A stretch of DNA of 64,000 nt from Bacteroidetes bacterium GWF2_35_48 (GCA_001769125.1 MEOG01000140.1:4420-68419); one strand, 5' to 3'. Shown: positions 31,960-41,025, numbered from the stretch's first letter. Program-made: numbers and translations. The notes: generated from the sequence alone by a model not told the origin.

Positions 31960-33383
31960 TCTGTTTTATTTTTATCTGGATTGAACTGCTGCATTAGATT
32001 ATTGATGAGATTATCATTTTCTGCACCTTTTGCAAAATTGAAAAAATCTTCATTATTTTCATATTCCTCAACTATTGCCAGTCTGAAATACGATTCGGTT
32101 TTTTCGTAATCTTTCAGATTCCAGTGGTATGCGGCAAGGCGGTAGTTTATCATTGCAACATTGCTATACATTGAATATCCCGATTCGAGAATTTCTATAG
32201 CTTTTGTAATATTACTCCGTCCGAATTCAAAATCGGAATAGCAAATTCTTATTTCATCATCATCGGGTGCTGTATGTACGGCCTTTTCAAAATTTTTATC
32301 GGCTTCATCGTTATTATCCATCTTCATGTAAGAATTTGCAATGAGCAGCAAATAATCAGGGTTATCTGGTTCTCTTTTTTCTGCTTCCCTTGCGAAGCGT
32401 AGGCTTTCTTCAAAATCTTCTTTTTGAAATGCAATAAAGCCTTTTCCCAGAAATGCATCTGCGAAATCATTATCTATTTGTAATGTTTTTTCATAATAAG
32501 AAAGTGCTGTTTCAAGATCATCTGTTTTTTCGTAGCACTCGCCAATGTAATAATGTGCGATTGCATTGTCTTCTTCAAGCAAAATAAATTCCTGATAATC
32601 TTTAATTGCATCCTGATAATTTTCAAGACTGGTGTAGGTATTTCCTCTATTGAAGTAAGCTGCTGCAAATTCATCGTCAATGGCAATGGCATAGCCGAAT
32701 GCTTCAATAGCTTCTTCAAAAGCATCTGTCAGATTATACACTACGCCAAGGTTAAACCAAACATGCGAAGAAAAGGGGTCTTCATCTAAAAACATCTGAT
32801 AATATTTGATGCTTTCGGTATAATTCGCCAATCTTTCGTAACAATAGGCCAGCTCAAATATAACTCCTGTGTTTGTTGTCTGTATTTTCAGCGCTTGGTT
32901 CAGATATTTAATAGCAAGAGTAAATTTTTCAGCATTTTCTAATGAAATAGCTGTAGAAATTAAAATATCTTCTTTGGTTTCATCTGCAAGGTGAATAGAT
33001 TTCTCGAAATTTTCCAAAGCCTCTTTTTCTTTGTCCATTGCAATGTAAATTATTCCCATTAATAAAAACACATCGGGATTTTCACTGCTGACTTTTTCAA
33101 GTTTTTTTAATATGCTTAAGGCTTCACTTTTTCTACCTGTATTTGCTAAAACCTGCGCTTTCCGTAATTGGATTTCAGACGACAAAGGATGCATTCCTGA
33201 AGCTATTTCAATTGCACGCAATGCACTATTAGGGCGGTTTTTGTCAATATAATAATCTATGATATCCTGAAATTCATCTACATCAAAAAAATAACTTGTA
33301 TTTTTTCTGATCATATCTTCATAACGGACGATGCTTTCATTGTTTTCATTGTCATTTTCTGACCAGTCTCTATCACTATCCAT
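31956..33383 (-). CDS. TPR-repeat protein
   Basis: 475 aa; repeated 34-aa units such as AAAYFNRGNTYTSLENYQDAIKDYQEFILLEEDN. Confidence 0.9.
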   Translation of the reverse strand: MDSDRDWSENDNENNESIVRYEDMIRKNTSYFFDVDEFQDIIDYYIDKNRPNSALRAIEIASGMHPLSSEIQLRKAQVLANTGRKSEALSILKKLEKVSSENPDVFLLMGIIYIAMDKEKEALENFEKSIHLADETKEDILISTAISLENAEKFTLAIKYLNQALKIQTTNTGVIFELAYCYERLANYTESIKYYQMFLDEDPFSSHVWFNLGVVYNLTDAFEEAIEAFGYAIAIDDEFAAAYFNRGNTYTSLENYQDAIKDYQEFILLEEDNAIAHYYIGECYEKTDDLETALSYYEKTLQIDNDFADAFLGKGFIAFQKEDFEESLRFAREAEKREPDNPDYLLLIANSYMKMDNNDEADKNFEKAVHTAPDDDEIRICYSDFEFGRSNITKAIEILESGYSMYSNVAMINYRLAAYHWNLKDYEKTESYFRLAIVEEYENNEDFFNFAKGAENDNLINNLMQQFNPDKNKTE

Positions 33384-33490
33384 CTTTAAAAAATTTAAGA
33401 CGGCTAAATTAATTAAATTAATCCAATTTTCTTTTTTAGGAATAAGCTTTTATTAACAATTTTGTCTGTGAAATAATGGGGGTTGTTATA

Positions 33491-33535
33491 TTGTTGCAGC
33501 CTGCCTGTCGGCAGACAGGGTTGCAGGTTAGCATT
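33491..33535 (+). repeat. 45-bp repeat, left copy
   Basis: TTGTTGCAGCCTGCCTGTCGGCAGACAGGGTTGCAGGTTAGCATT; perfect inverted copy at 39959-40003. Confidence 0.9.
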
Positions 33536-33848
33536 TCGTATCGATCTAGATAAATTCTTTTTCATATTTTATTTCAAGTTCTATATATTCATATAGTAGC
33601 GTAGGGCTTTGTGTTTGCTGAAATTTTGCTTTTTCAGGGAGGGGGTTTTCTTCTGTGGGTTGAATAAAGGGCAAACTTTGTTTGGCTTAGGTTGAAGGTT
33701 GCTTTTTGTGGACAAGCAATGTGTTGCACTTTGTGCGTTGGCTTTTGCTTTTGCTTTTGATTTTAATTCAAATTTCTCATAGCCGTTTTTTAGATTTACC
33801 AAGTAGCGGTGCTCTTAATACATCATATATTCCTGTCTAACCGCTATG

Positions 33849-34167
33849 GCACTCCAACGGAGTGCGGGTACTGGTAATTTACATATCTTTCTAATCGCTA
33901 TTGCACACCTACGGAGTGCTGGTTATACATGTTATTCTATCTTTTGTTATCGCTATTGCACACCTACGGAGTGCTAGTTATTCGTGTTATTCTATCTTTT
34001 GTTATCGCTATTGCACTCCTACGGAGTGCTGGTTATACATGTTATTCGATATTTTGTTATCGCTATTGCACACCTACGGAGTGCTGGTTATACATGTTAT
34101 TCTATCTAACATTATCGTTATTGCACTCCTCACGTATCTGCCACAGCAGACGTGACAGGTACGGAGT
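33849..34167. repeat. REP array: GCAC(T/A)CCNACGGAGTGC hairpins at ~55-bp spacing
   Basis: Units start at 33849, 33903, 33958, 34013, 34068, 34123; the last is interrupted by 29 bp. Confidence 0.9.
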
Positions 34168-34287
34168 GCGGGCACTGATGTTTTATACATCTTTATAATA
34201 TTAAATGCTCCGTTGGAGCATAATAGCGATAATTCCAAAACAGATAGTATCTGCCAACTGCCCTGTAGGGGCGGAATAGAGTAAACT

Positions 34288-34749
34288 CTAATCAAAAAAG
34301 TCGAACAAATAATTTTCATCAAATTCTACTTCAAATTTCTTTAAAAATTCAAGATACTCTTCTTTGAATGTTTTCTTTTTGTGATGGATTTGTTGCCTGT
34401 CAATGTAATTGATTACATTACTTCTGTGCGACATACTGTAAGAGAACACGCCATAGCCTTCCTGCCACTGAAATTTATGTTTCGATAGTTTTTTTTGCTT
34501 TATAAACAAAGAAGTATCAGATTTAATATCTCTGACAAGATTTGGTATCAAGCAATTCGGGTGCATTCCGAAGAAAATGTGTATGTGGTCGGGCATGGAA
34601 TTTATGGCAAGGGGCTTGTGCTTCTGATTGACCAGAATGCCTCCGATGTATTTATGCAGTTCATCGCTGAATGACGGGAGGATGAGGGCTTCGCGGTTTT
34701 TGGGTGAGAACACTAATTGGATGGAGAGTTGGTAGAAGACGTTTGCCAT
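34288..34749 (-). CDS. IS200-like/REP-associated tyrosine transposase (RAYT)
   Basis: NSMPDHIHIFFGMHP (HUH motif), SNVINYIDRQQIHHKKKTFKEEYLEFLKKF (Y1 region); flanked by REP hairpins. Confidence 0.9.
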   Translation of the reverse strand: MANVFYQLSIQLVFSPKNREALILPSFSDELHKYIGGILVNQKHKPLAINSMPDHIHIFFGMHPNCLIPNLVRDIKSDTSLFIKQKKLSKHKFQWQEGYGVFSYSMSHRSNVINYIDRQQIHHKKKTFKEEYLEFLKKFEVEFDENYLFDFFD

Positions 34750-34771
34750 ATTATCGGATGTTATTGCGCAC

Positions 34772-34987
34772 CTACGGAGCGCAGGTTATACATATTGATT
34801 CTGTTATCGCTATTGCACTCCTACGGAGTGCGGGGCTCGTAATATAACTTACATTCCTATTTAATCTTTGAATAATACCTGTAATATATTTTTCTAAATC
34901 ATGTTTCCATGCTTTTTTTAAAAGGGCATTTCTGTTTTTCACTGCAAAAACGAGATGTATATACAATTGGGTGTAGGTGTTTGCCAT
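34772..34987 (-). pseudogene. Truncated second IS200-like/RAYT transposase
   Basis: MANTYTQLYIHLVFAVKNRNALLKKAWKHDLEKYITGIIQRLN, then reads into REP sequence; HUH and Tyr motifs lost. Confidence 0.8.
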
Positions 34988-35428
34988 ATAAATAGGATTA
35001 CTGTTTCGGTGCTCTGCACCTGCAAATTTCATATTGTTCTGTATCTTTTACAAATGTTTCGCAGCTATGCTGCTACAAATGTTGTTGGTGCTCTGCACCT
35101 ACAAATATTTCGCGGCTCTGCCGCTATTATGTAAAACAAATGTTACTTCTTCCACTGAAATACCACGCTGAAATATTTGTTTTACTGCATGATTTGAAAA
35201 TATTTTTTTTTCCGGCATATATTATTTTTTTTTTCGCTTCGCTCAATATTTTTTGCTTCGTTCGGTAATGCTCAAACAAGTTTGGCATTACCCTCACTTA
35301 TCGCAAAAATTCGACCGCCACATTTCGACTTCGCTCAATGCAAGCAGGCGGTATAATTAAATTGTTAAATTGATACCCTTCGACTTACTTCGACTGCGCT
35401 CAGCACAAGTCGCTCAGGGCAAGAATTG

Positions 35429-36301
35429 TTAAAAAGCCCGAACTGCACGCACATAGTAAGTGGAGTACTTATAGAGGCCGTACTGACCGCCATCGACGAA
35501 GCCCTGACCCCACGCGAGGCCGTTACCGTACTCGCTCGAACTCCAATAGCCGTTACTAGCAAAACCGCCGATTGCTACCCTATTTATATAAAGTTGGTTC
35601 AATTCGTCTTTACTTGGCAAATACCAGTCGCTATAGCCACCTAAAACCAAATCGGCACACAACTTTGCTGCTATACCTGCGGTGGTACACCCTGCAACAA
35701 TATCAATTGTATTTTGTGCGCCTGTACCTATTGCTGTTCCATCCGCACCGTTTATTGTTGTACCATAACAACCCCATTCCGCACCTGTACTTTGATCGCT
35801 TGGTGCTGCTATTAAACCGTGTGTTTGACCTGCTATGTAACCGAGGTCGCCAGGTTGAAGAATATAAGCTATTATTCCCCCCTGGTAGCTTTGACCTATT
35901 GCAAGACAAGGTGTACTCTCTATTATGTTTAAGCTGTATTTGGGCTTACCATCATTCATAACATAAGCGCGGAAATAATATTTTGTACCTGAATTCAGAT
36001 TTTCTATGTCTTTTGAAAACTTTTTAAATTCAGAAATAGCACCCAAAGAAACCTTGCTGTCTGCAATGGTAGGCTCGGCATTGGTGGAACTATAGCAAAT
36101 ACCGTGGTCGGGGTGGTCTGCAGGGCTCAGGTTGAATATATCTACTTCTATTTTCACAGTTGTGGCATCTACCACAGTGATGTTTTCTATATTGCTTTTG
36201 GTAACGCCGCTAAAGTCAAGTTTTTTGCAGGCATAGAAAATGAATATTGCAGATACTGCAAGGGTTGCTGTAAGTGCAAATGCTAAAAATTTTGTTTTCA
36301 T
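35429..36301 (-). CDS. Lipoprotein with C-terminal DUF1566/Lcl (C-type-lectin-like) domain; candidate DGR variable protein
   Basis: Lipobox-like SAIFIFYAC; GYSDWYLPSKDELNQLYINR...GYWSSSEYGNGLAWGQGFVDGGQYGLYKYSTYYVRAVRAF. Confidence 0.8.
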   Translation of the reverse strand: MKTKFLAFALTATLAVSAIFIFYACKKLDFSGVTKSNIENITVVDATTVKIEVDIFNLSPADHPDHGICYSSTNAEPTIADSKVSLGAISEFKKFSKDIENLNSGTKYYFRAYVMNDGKPKYSLNIIESTPCLAIGQSYQGGIIAYILQPGDLGYIAGQTHGLIAAPSDQSTGAEWGCYGTTINGADGTAIGTGAQNTIDIVAGCTTAGIAAKLCADLVLGGYSDWYLPSKDELNQLYINRVAIGGFASNGYWSSSEYGNGLAWGQGFVDGGQYGLYKYSTYYVRAVRAF

Positions 36302-36370
36302 ATATTTTGATATTCTATTCAGCCGACGCACGCCTTTGACCCGTAAAGGGGGCTGGCGCACGTTGGCATT

Positions 36371-36691
36371 TTATTTTGATAATTTAATTTCGCAACCGGT
36401 GTTCATAATTTCAGAAGCAAGGTGATTTGAAATATTGAAATCTTCCTCTTTAATTGGGTGCGGTTCAATGTCAACAGAAAAATTGCGACTTAAAAACATG
36501 AATTGAATCTGCATATCAAATGTGTCAATATCATTTGGTACAACAAAGGCTAAATCAATATCGCTGTCTTTATGCGCTGTCCCTTTTGCATACGAGCCAA
36601 AAAGATAGGCTTTTTTAATATCGTATTTTTTTTCTTTTACAAGAAAATATAAATACTTTTCTGCTATGCTAAATACTGTTTCTTTATCCAT
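36371..36691 (-). CDS. MNT-type nucleotidyltransferase domain protein
   Basis: KKAYLFGSYAKGTAHKDSDIDLAFVV (GSxAxG...DxD). Confidence 0.85.
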   Translation of the reverse strand: MDKETVFSIAEKYLYFLVKEKKYDIKKAYLFGSYAKGTAHKDSDIDLAFVVPNDIDTFDMQIQFMFLSRNFSVDIEPHPIKEEDFNISNHLASEIMNTGCEIKLSK

Positions 36692-36694
36692 GAA

Positions 36695-37012
36695 TTAACC
36701 AATTTTAGTAGTTTTTATTTTTTCAGGATTCTGTCTGCAATCAAAAACAGCAGCAATATAAACAATGGGTTCTTCAATCCAGTAAAGGATTTTATAATTC
36801 CCTTCAACTAAAAATCGAATTTCATACTCCTTATTTTTTAATAAAGATTCAGTAGTTCCTATTCTCGGATGCTTTTCAAGAAGCAATGTTTTATCAACAA
36901 TTTGTTTTGTAATTTGTTTTGCAGATTTTATTCCTGCATAAAAACTATAGTAATTAAAAACAGATTTCAAATGTTCTATTGCTGCATCAGTAAAAAGAAC
37001 TGTTATTTCCAT
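36695..37012 (-). CDS. RelE/ParE-type toxin
   Basis: TDAAIEHLKSVFNYYSFYAGIKSAKQITKQIVDKTLLLEKHPRIGT...YEIRFLVEGNYKILYWIEEPIVYIAAVFDCRQNP. Confidence 0.85.
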   Translation of the reverse strand: MEITVLFTDAAIEHLKSVFNYYSFYAGIKSAKQITKQIVDKTLLLEKHPRIGTTESLLKNKEYEIRFLVEGNYKILYWIEEPIVYIAAVFDCRQNPEKIKTTKIG

Positions 37013-37245
37013 GTTGAAATTTCTTTTTTGAGATTACGGGCATTTTTAACTTTTCCGTTTTTTTTGTCTTCAACAGCTTTTTGGAACAGCGATTCATACT
37101 CTTGCAAAGACATTGGTTTAATTTCAATTTCAAGCATTTTCCTGTACTGTTCTTTAAGCAGATTTTCAAATTTTTCAATTAATTCTATACTTGAAACATT
37201 TAGAAAGTCACGCATTATCTGTATTTTTCTTGTTTGTATATCCAT
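37003..37245 (-). CDS. Putative antitoxin partner (80 aa)
   Basis: Small charged helical protein overlapping the toxin start by 10 bp. Confidence 0.65.
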   Translation of the reverse strand: MDIQTRKIQIMRDFLNVSSIELIEKFENLLKEQYRKMLEIEIKPMSLQEYESLFQKAVEDKKNGKVKNARNLKKEISTWK

Positions 37246-37285
37246 GATTATTTAGGAATTAGCCCTTCGTACGCTCAGGGTAACA

Positions 37286-39667
37286 TTAATATTCAACTAA
37301 TATAGTATTTTCATCGCCTGTAAATTCAGGGGTTTGAATACCGCTGATTTTTTTGGAATGTTCCATTACTTTTTCTTTTACATATTTTTTAAGCTCGCCC
37401 AAAGTGATTTTTTTATCGTTATTTTCATCAGCTTTGCCTTGCAGTCCGGCACAGAAATAGTAAGTAAATAAACCTGTTTCCGATGGATCGAAGCCTAGCG
37501 AAGTTTCTTCGCCGGTAGAGGAGCTTATCATTGTAAAAGCAGGATTATTTATCCAAGGGTTTTTAGGTTTTATTTTAACCCCTTTTTGCGCAACAAGGTT
37601 TTCTTCTTTCATTTTTTCACTCTTGCGAGAACTTCCGCTAAAACAGGCATCGAGTATTACGGTTACACTTTTTGCCCCTAGTTTTATAAGATTATCGTAC
37701 AATTTTGTGGTGTTGTAACCAAAGGCTTCCAAATCTTCTTTAACACCGTCATAAGGGAACAGATAAGTGTTTTCGCCCGATTTATCGGGTATTCCATGTC
37801 CTGAATAAAATACAAACACATCAGTTTCGCCTTTTACAACTGCCTTTTGAAGTTCTCCATAATCAGGATTAAATACCTTATTGAATCTGCTCATGTTAAC
37901 TTCGTTGTTTGTAAAGATTATAACCTGTTCTATACCGAGTATTTTTTCAAAATATTCTTTCATAATTGTTGCATCATTGTCGGCATAAGGCGCAGGGGCA
38001 ATGTTTTCATATTTGCTAACGCCAAAAACCACGCCCACAGAATTTTTTCGCTTGGTTTGTGAAGGGATAACAGATTTTATATTCATTACATTACCTGTAT
38101 TTGCAGTAAATTTTTTGGATGAATATTCAAACCTTGCTATATTTTTCGTGAGCGATTCAACATCTTTATTCAGGGTTACAATGTTTGTTTTTGGTGGCTT
38201 CTGATTTAATTTAACAGGTAGTTGAAATGCTGTTAAATTTCCTTTGCCTGATTCTTCTTTCAGATTGAGAAAAACAGGCAGATTTTCTTTGGTTGTAACA
38301 CGTTTATTGGGGCTAAGTGTTATATAAATTTCTTTTGTCTCGCCTGGTTTTAAAGAACCTAAAGCACCTGAATTATCGCGAAGGAATATATTATTATCTG
38401 TACTTTTTACATCAAATGTTGTTATATTGGAAACACTCTGCCCAATGTTCTGCACCACAATTTTTGCTTTTACCGATTCGCCGGCTTGTAATTGTCCATC
38501 TTCAGTTATAGCCATAGTTCCTTCTCCTGCATCAAGAATTTCGAGACCTGAAAAAGCTAATTTCGGATATTGATATTCATAAGTTTGCAACACAAGAAAT
38601 GCAGGGTCCATATCATAGCCGTACTTTTCTGTAACATTAATCTGCATTTTATGTTCTGCTGATTTTAAGTCTATATCTGTTGTGATAGGAATGTTAATTT
38701 TTTTCGACTCATTAGGTTTTAGTATTGAAATATTTTGAATTTTTCCAATTTTAAAACTTTGATAACTTTTATAGCTTTTATCATCTGTAATATTAACATT
38801 AAGATCATAAGCATTTCCTTTCCCCTGATTCGTAATTGTAATGGTCATTTCAGCTTTTTCATTGGCTTCGAGAATCCCGTTACCATTCGCATCTGCAAAA
38901 GAAAGTTCTGCAAACAAATTGGGTGGTAAGCCTCTTGTTGAAATAAATTTGGGTTCCGATTTTGCTTCTAGCCTGCTTTTGGTATCGGGTTCAAACAAAA
39001 ATTCACCGGGTTTCAGATTTTTAACTTTTTTAGAAGTACGGTTCAATAAAAAATAATCCAATGCCCATACAGCAGCACTTATGCCGAGAGATGAAAGTGA
39101 AAGCGTATTATACATTTTAGCATTGCTCAACAATGCTGCTTCATTTGCCGCATTTGCTGTTGCGTAACTTGACAAAGCATTTGCCGCCATACCATTGAAA
39201 ACAAAGATACCAGCAATACCTGCATAACCTATCGCACCAAGATACAATTTGTTTTTACCGCCTGCCTGTCTGTGTCCTGCACCTGGGTATAATGTGGAAA
39301 ACAACCAGGCTTTCTGCATATTGCGTTCTGTTAACTTTGAGGCAAATAATTTAATGAAAATTTTCTCATCAAGGAATATACTATCATTAACAACATTCCA
39401 TACTATTTTTTTTTCGGGCATGGGAGTTACATCCCTTGTATCGCCTAAAAGTGTTTTTGCCTTAATAATTTTTCCGCTTTCTGTGAATGCTTCAATCCAT
39501 ACAATATATTTATCTGCCGGATTACAGTTTTCAAAACCATAATTTACCTCAATACGGTCGTTATTAAATTGAAAGTCTTTTACTATCACTCTTGGAGTAG
39601 TAACCTGTGCATAAGTATTTATAATACTCAGGACTAACAGTACAAAAGCAAAGTAATATTTTTTCAT
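37286..39667 (-). CDS. Exported caspase family (C14-like) protein
   Basis: Signal peptide; ANGNGILEANEKAEMTITITNQGKG CARDB-like region; VFVFYSGHGIPD (His) and VTVILDACFSGSSR (Cys). Confidence 0.9.
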   Translation of the reverse strand: MKKYYFAFVLLVLSIINTYAQVTTPRVIVKDFQFNNDRIEVNYGFENCNPADKYIVWIEAFTESGKIIKAKTLLGDTRDVTPMPEKKIVWNVVNDSIFLDEKIFIKLFASKLTERNMQKAWLFSTLYPGAGHRQAGGKNKLYLGAIGYAGIAGIFVFNGMAANALSSYATANAANEAALLSNAKMYNTLSLSSLGISAAVWALDYFLLNRTSKKVKNLKPGEFLFEPDTKSRLEAKSEPKFISTRGLPPNLFAELSFADANGNGILEANEKAEMTITITNQGKGNAYDLNVNITDDKSYKSYQSFKIGKIQNISILKPNESKKINIPITTDIDLKSAEHKMQINVTEKYGYDMDPAFLVLQTYEYQYPKLAFSGLEILDAGEGTMAITEDGQLQAGESVKAKIVVQNIGQSVSNITTFDVKSTDNNIFLRDNSGALGSLKPGETKEIYITLSPNKRVTTKENLPVFLNLKEESGKGNLTAFQLPVKLNQKPPKTNIVTLNKDVESLTKNIARFEYSSKKFTANTGNVMNIKSVIPSQTKRKNSVGVVFGVSKYENIAPAPYADNDATIMKEYFEKILGIEQVIIFTNNEVNMSRFNKVFNPDYGELQKAVVKGETDVFVFYSGHGIPDKSGENTYLFPYDGVKEDLEAFGYNTTKLYDNLIKLGAKSVTVILDACFSGSSRKSEKMKEENLVAQKGVKIKPKNPWINNPAFTMISSSTGEETSLGFDPSETGLFTYYFCAGLQGKADENNDKKITLGELKKYVKEKVMEHSKKISGIQTPEFTGDENTILVEY

Positions 39668-39958
39668 AATTCGTATTTTTTTAAATCAAAATTATAGTTT
39701 CAAAAATAGGAATTTTTTATTTATCAACAAAATCATTCTGCGGGGAGCAAACGGCACCTCTTTGTTTTGGCGGAATCACTGGCGTAAAAGAGAAGCTCCG
39801 CCAAAACAATTCCGCAAGCGGAACAAGTTGTGGCGCTTGTGTGTAAGCTTTGTACGTTCTTTTGCAGCGGTGGCAGAAAAAGCAAAATTTCTTGTAAGAA
39901 TTTATCTGTCATCATTTTTGTCGTTATGTTATCAAGGTTCGGATTTTTTGGAGGTATG

Positions 39959-40003
39959 AATGCTAACCTGCAACCCTGTCTGCCGACAGGCAGGCTGCAA
40001 CAA
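39959..40003 (-). repeat. 45-bp repeat, right copy (inverted)
   Basis: AATGCTAACCTGCAACCCTGTCTGCCGACAGGCAGGCTGCAACAA, exact reverse complement of 33491-33535. Confidence 0.9.
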
Positions 40004-40092
40004 AGTAATTTTAAAATATCAAAAAATATCAAAAAATATATATACAAAATCAAAAATTTTCCTTAATTTGCAAAAAATTTAAAATTTCAGTT

Positions 40093-40965
40093 ATGAAAAG
40101 AATTATTACTTTAAGTTTATTTGTATTTATATATTTTGGCGCATTCTCACAGGGAACAGTGCCAAACGCTGGTTTTGAAACATGGACAGATACTGTTACA
40201 TGTACAAGTTGGAGCTCCATTAGTGTTGCTCCTATTCCTCCTTTTTTCCCCGGGTTTTATGGAATGACACGTTCTGCTGATGCTCATACCGGTGTGTATT
40301 CAGCAAAACTTCAAACAAAAACAATCCCGAGTGTCAGCACTTTACCAGGAGTTACAACTCTCGGTGCTGTTGATCTTTTAACTCAAACTGTTTCAGGAGG
40401 AATTCCTTTTACGCAAAGACCTCAGACATTAAGTTTTTGGTATAAATACCAACCTTCTGGAACTGATTCAATGATGGTTGTTATTTTACTGACCAAAAGA
40501 AATACATCAACGAATCTTACAGACACTGTTGCTATTGGTTATTTTACAACAGGAACAGCAGCTTCGAGTTACACGCAACAAAATATTACACTTGAATATG
40601 TTATGGGAGCTAATCCTGACACTATGAATATTCTTGCATTAGCCTCTTCCGGTGTGATGACAGATGGCTCAACATTGTATATAGATGATTTTACATTATC
40701 CGGAACAGTAGTTGGAATGTCAAATGAAACAATGAAAGCTAGGATTGAAATACTTCCTAACCCATCAAATGGTCTGTTTGAAATTATAAATACAAATAGT
40801 ACTGAAGCGACATTCAGAATTTGCAATGCTATCGGTAAAGAAGTTTATAACGGTTCTTTTTCAGGAAGAAAAAATCTGAATCTACAGCATCTACCTAAAG
40901 GAGTTTATTTTGCTGAAATAATCAACGGCAAGCAAAAAACTGTAAGAAAAATTGTTATTCAGTAA
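40093..40965 (+). CDS. T9SS-secreted protein with PCMD-like domain
   Basis: Signal peptide; C-terminal ILPNPSNGLFEIINTN...LPKGVYFAEIINGKQKTVRKIVIQ (type A sorting domain). Confidence 0.85.
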   Translation: MKRIITLSLFVFIYFGAFSQGTVPNAGFETWTDTVTCTSWSSISVAPIPPFFPGFYGMTRSADAHTGVYSAKLQTKTIPSVSTLPGVTTLGAVDLLTQTVSGGIPFTQRPQTLSFWYKYQPSGTDSMMVVILLTKRNTSTNLTDTVAIGYFTTGTAASSYTQQNITLEYVMGANPDTMNILALASSGVMTDGSTLYIDDFTLSGTVVGMSNETMKARIEILPNPSNGLFEIINTNSTEATFRICNAIGKEVYNGSFSGRKNLNLQHLPKGVYFAEIINGKQKTVRKIVIQ

Positions 40966-40977
40966 TTGATTTTATAA

Positions 40978-41012
40978 TACTAAAAAAGGCGCTGAATGTG
41001 CCTTTTTTAGTA
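40978..41012. terminator. Intrinsic terminator
   Basis: TACTAAAAAAGGCgctgaatgtGCCTTTTTTAGTA. Confidence 0.85.
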
Positions 41013-41025
41013 TTTGCTCAACCTG

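Noticed and set aside
33849-34167. CRISPR-like regular repeats
   Set aside because: The whole 55-bp unit (hairpin and linker) is repeated, so there are no unique spacers; no cas genes; a RAYT is adjacent.
33901-34198. ORFs 33901-34155 and 33929-34198
   Set aside because: Produced by the 55-bp REP array; frame rotates each unit (55 is not a multiple of 3).
35429-36301. Complete DGR in the window
   Set aside because: Only a target-like variable region is present; no RT, Avd or template repeat could be seen, so a full DGR is not claimed.
39733-40066. Overlapping ORFs on both strands between the caspase and T9SS genes
   Set aside because: Intergenic DNA with inverted repeats (TTTTGGCGGA/TCCGCCAAAA and the 45-bp repeat); no domain-like sequence.
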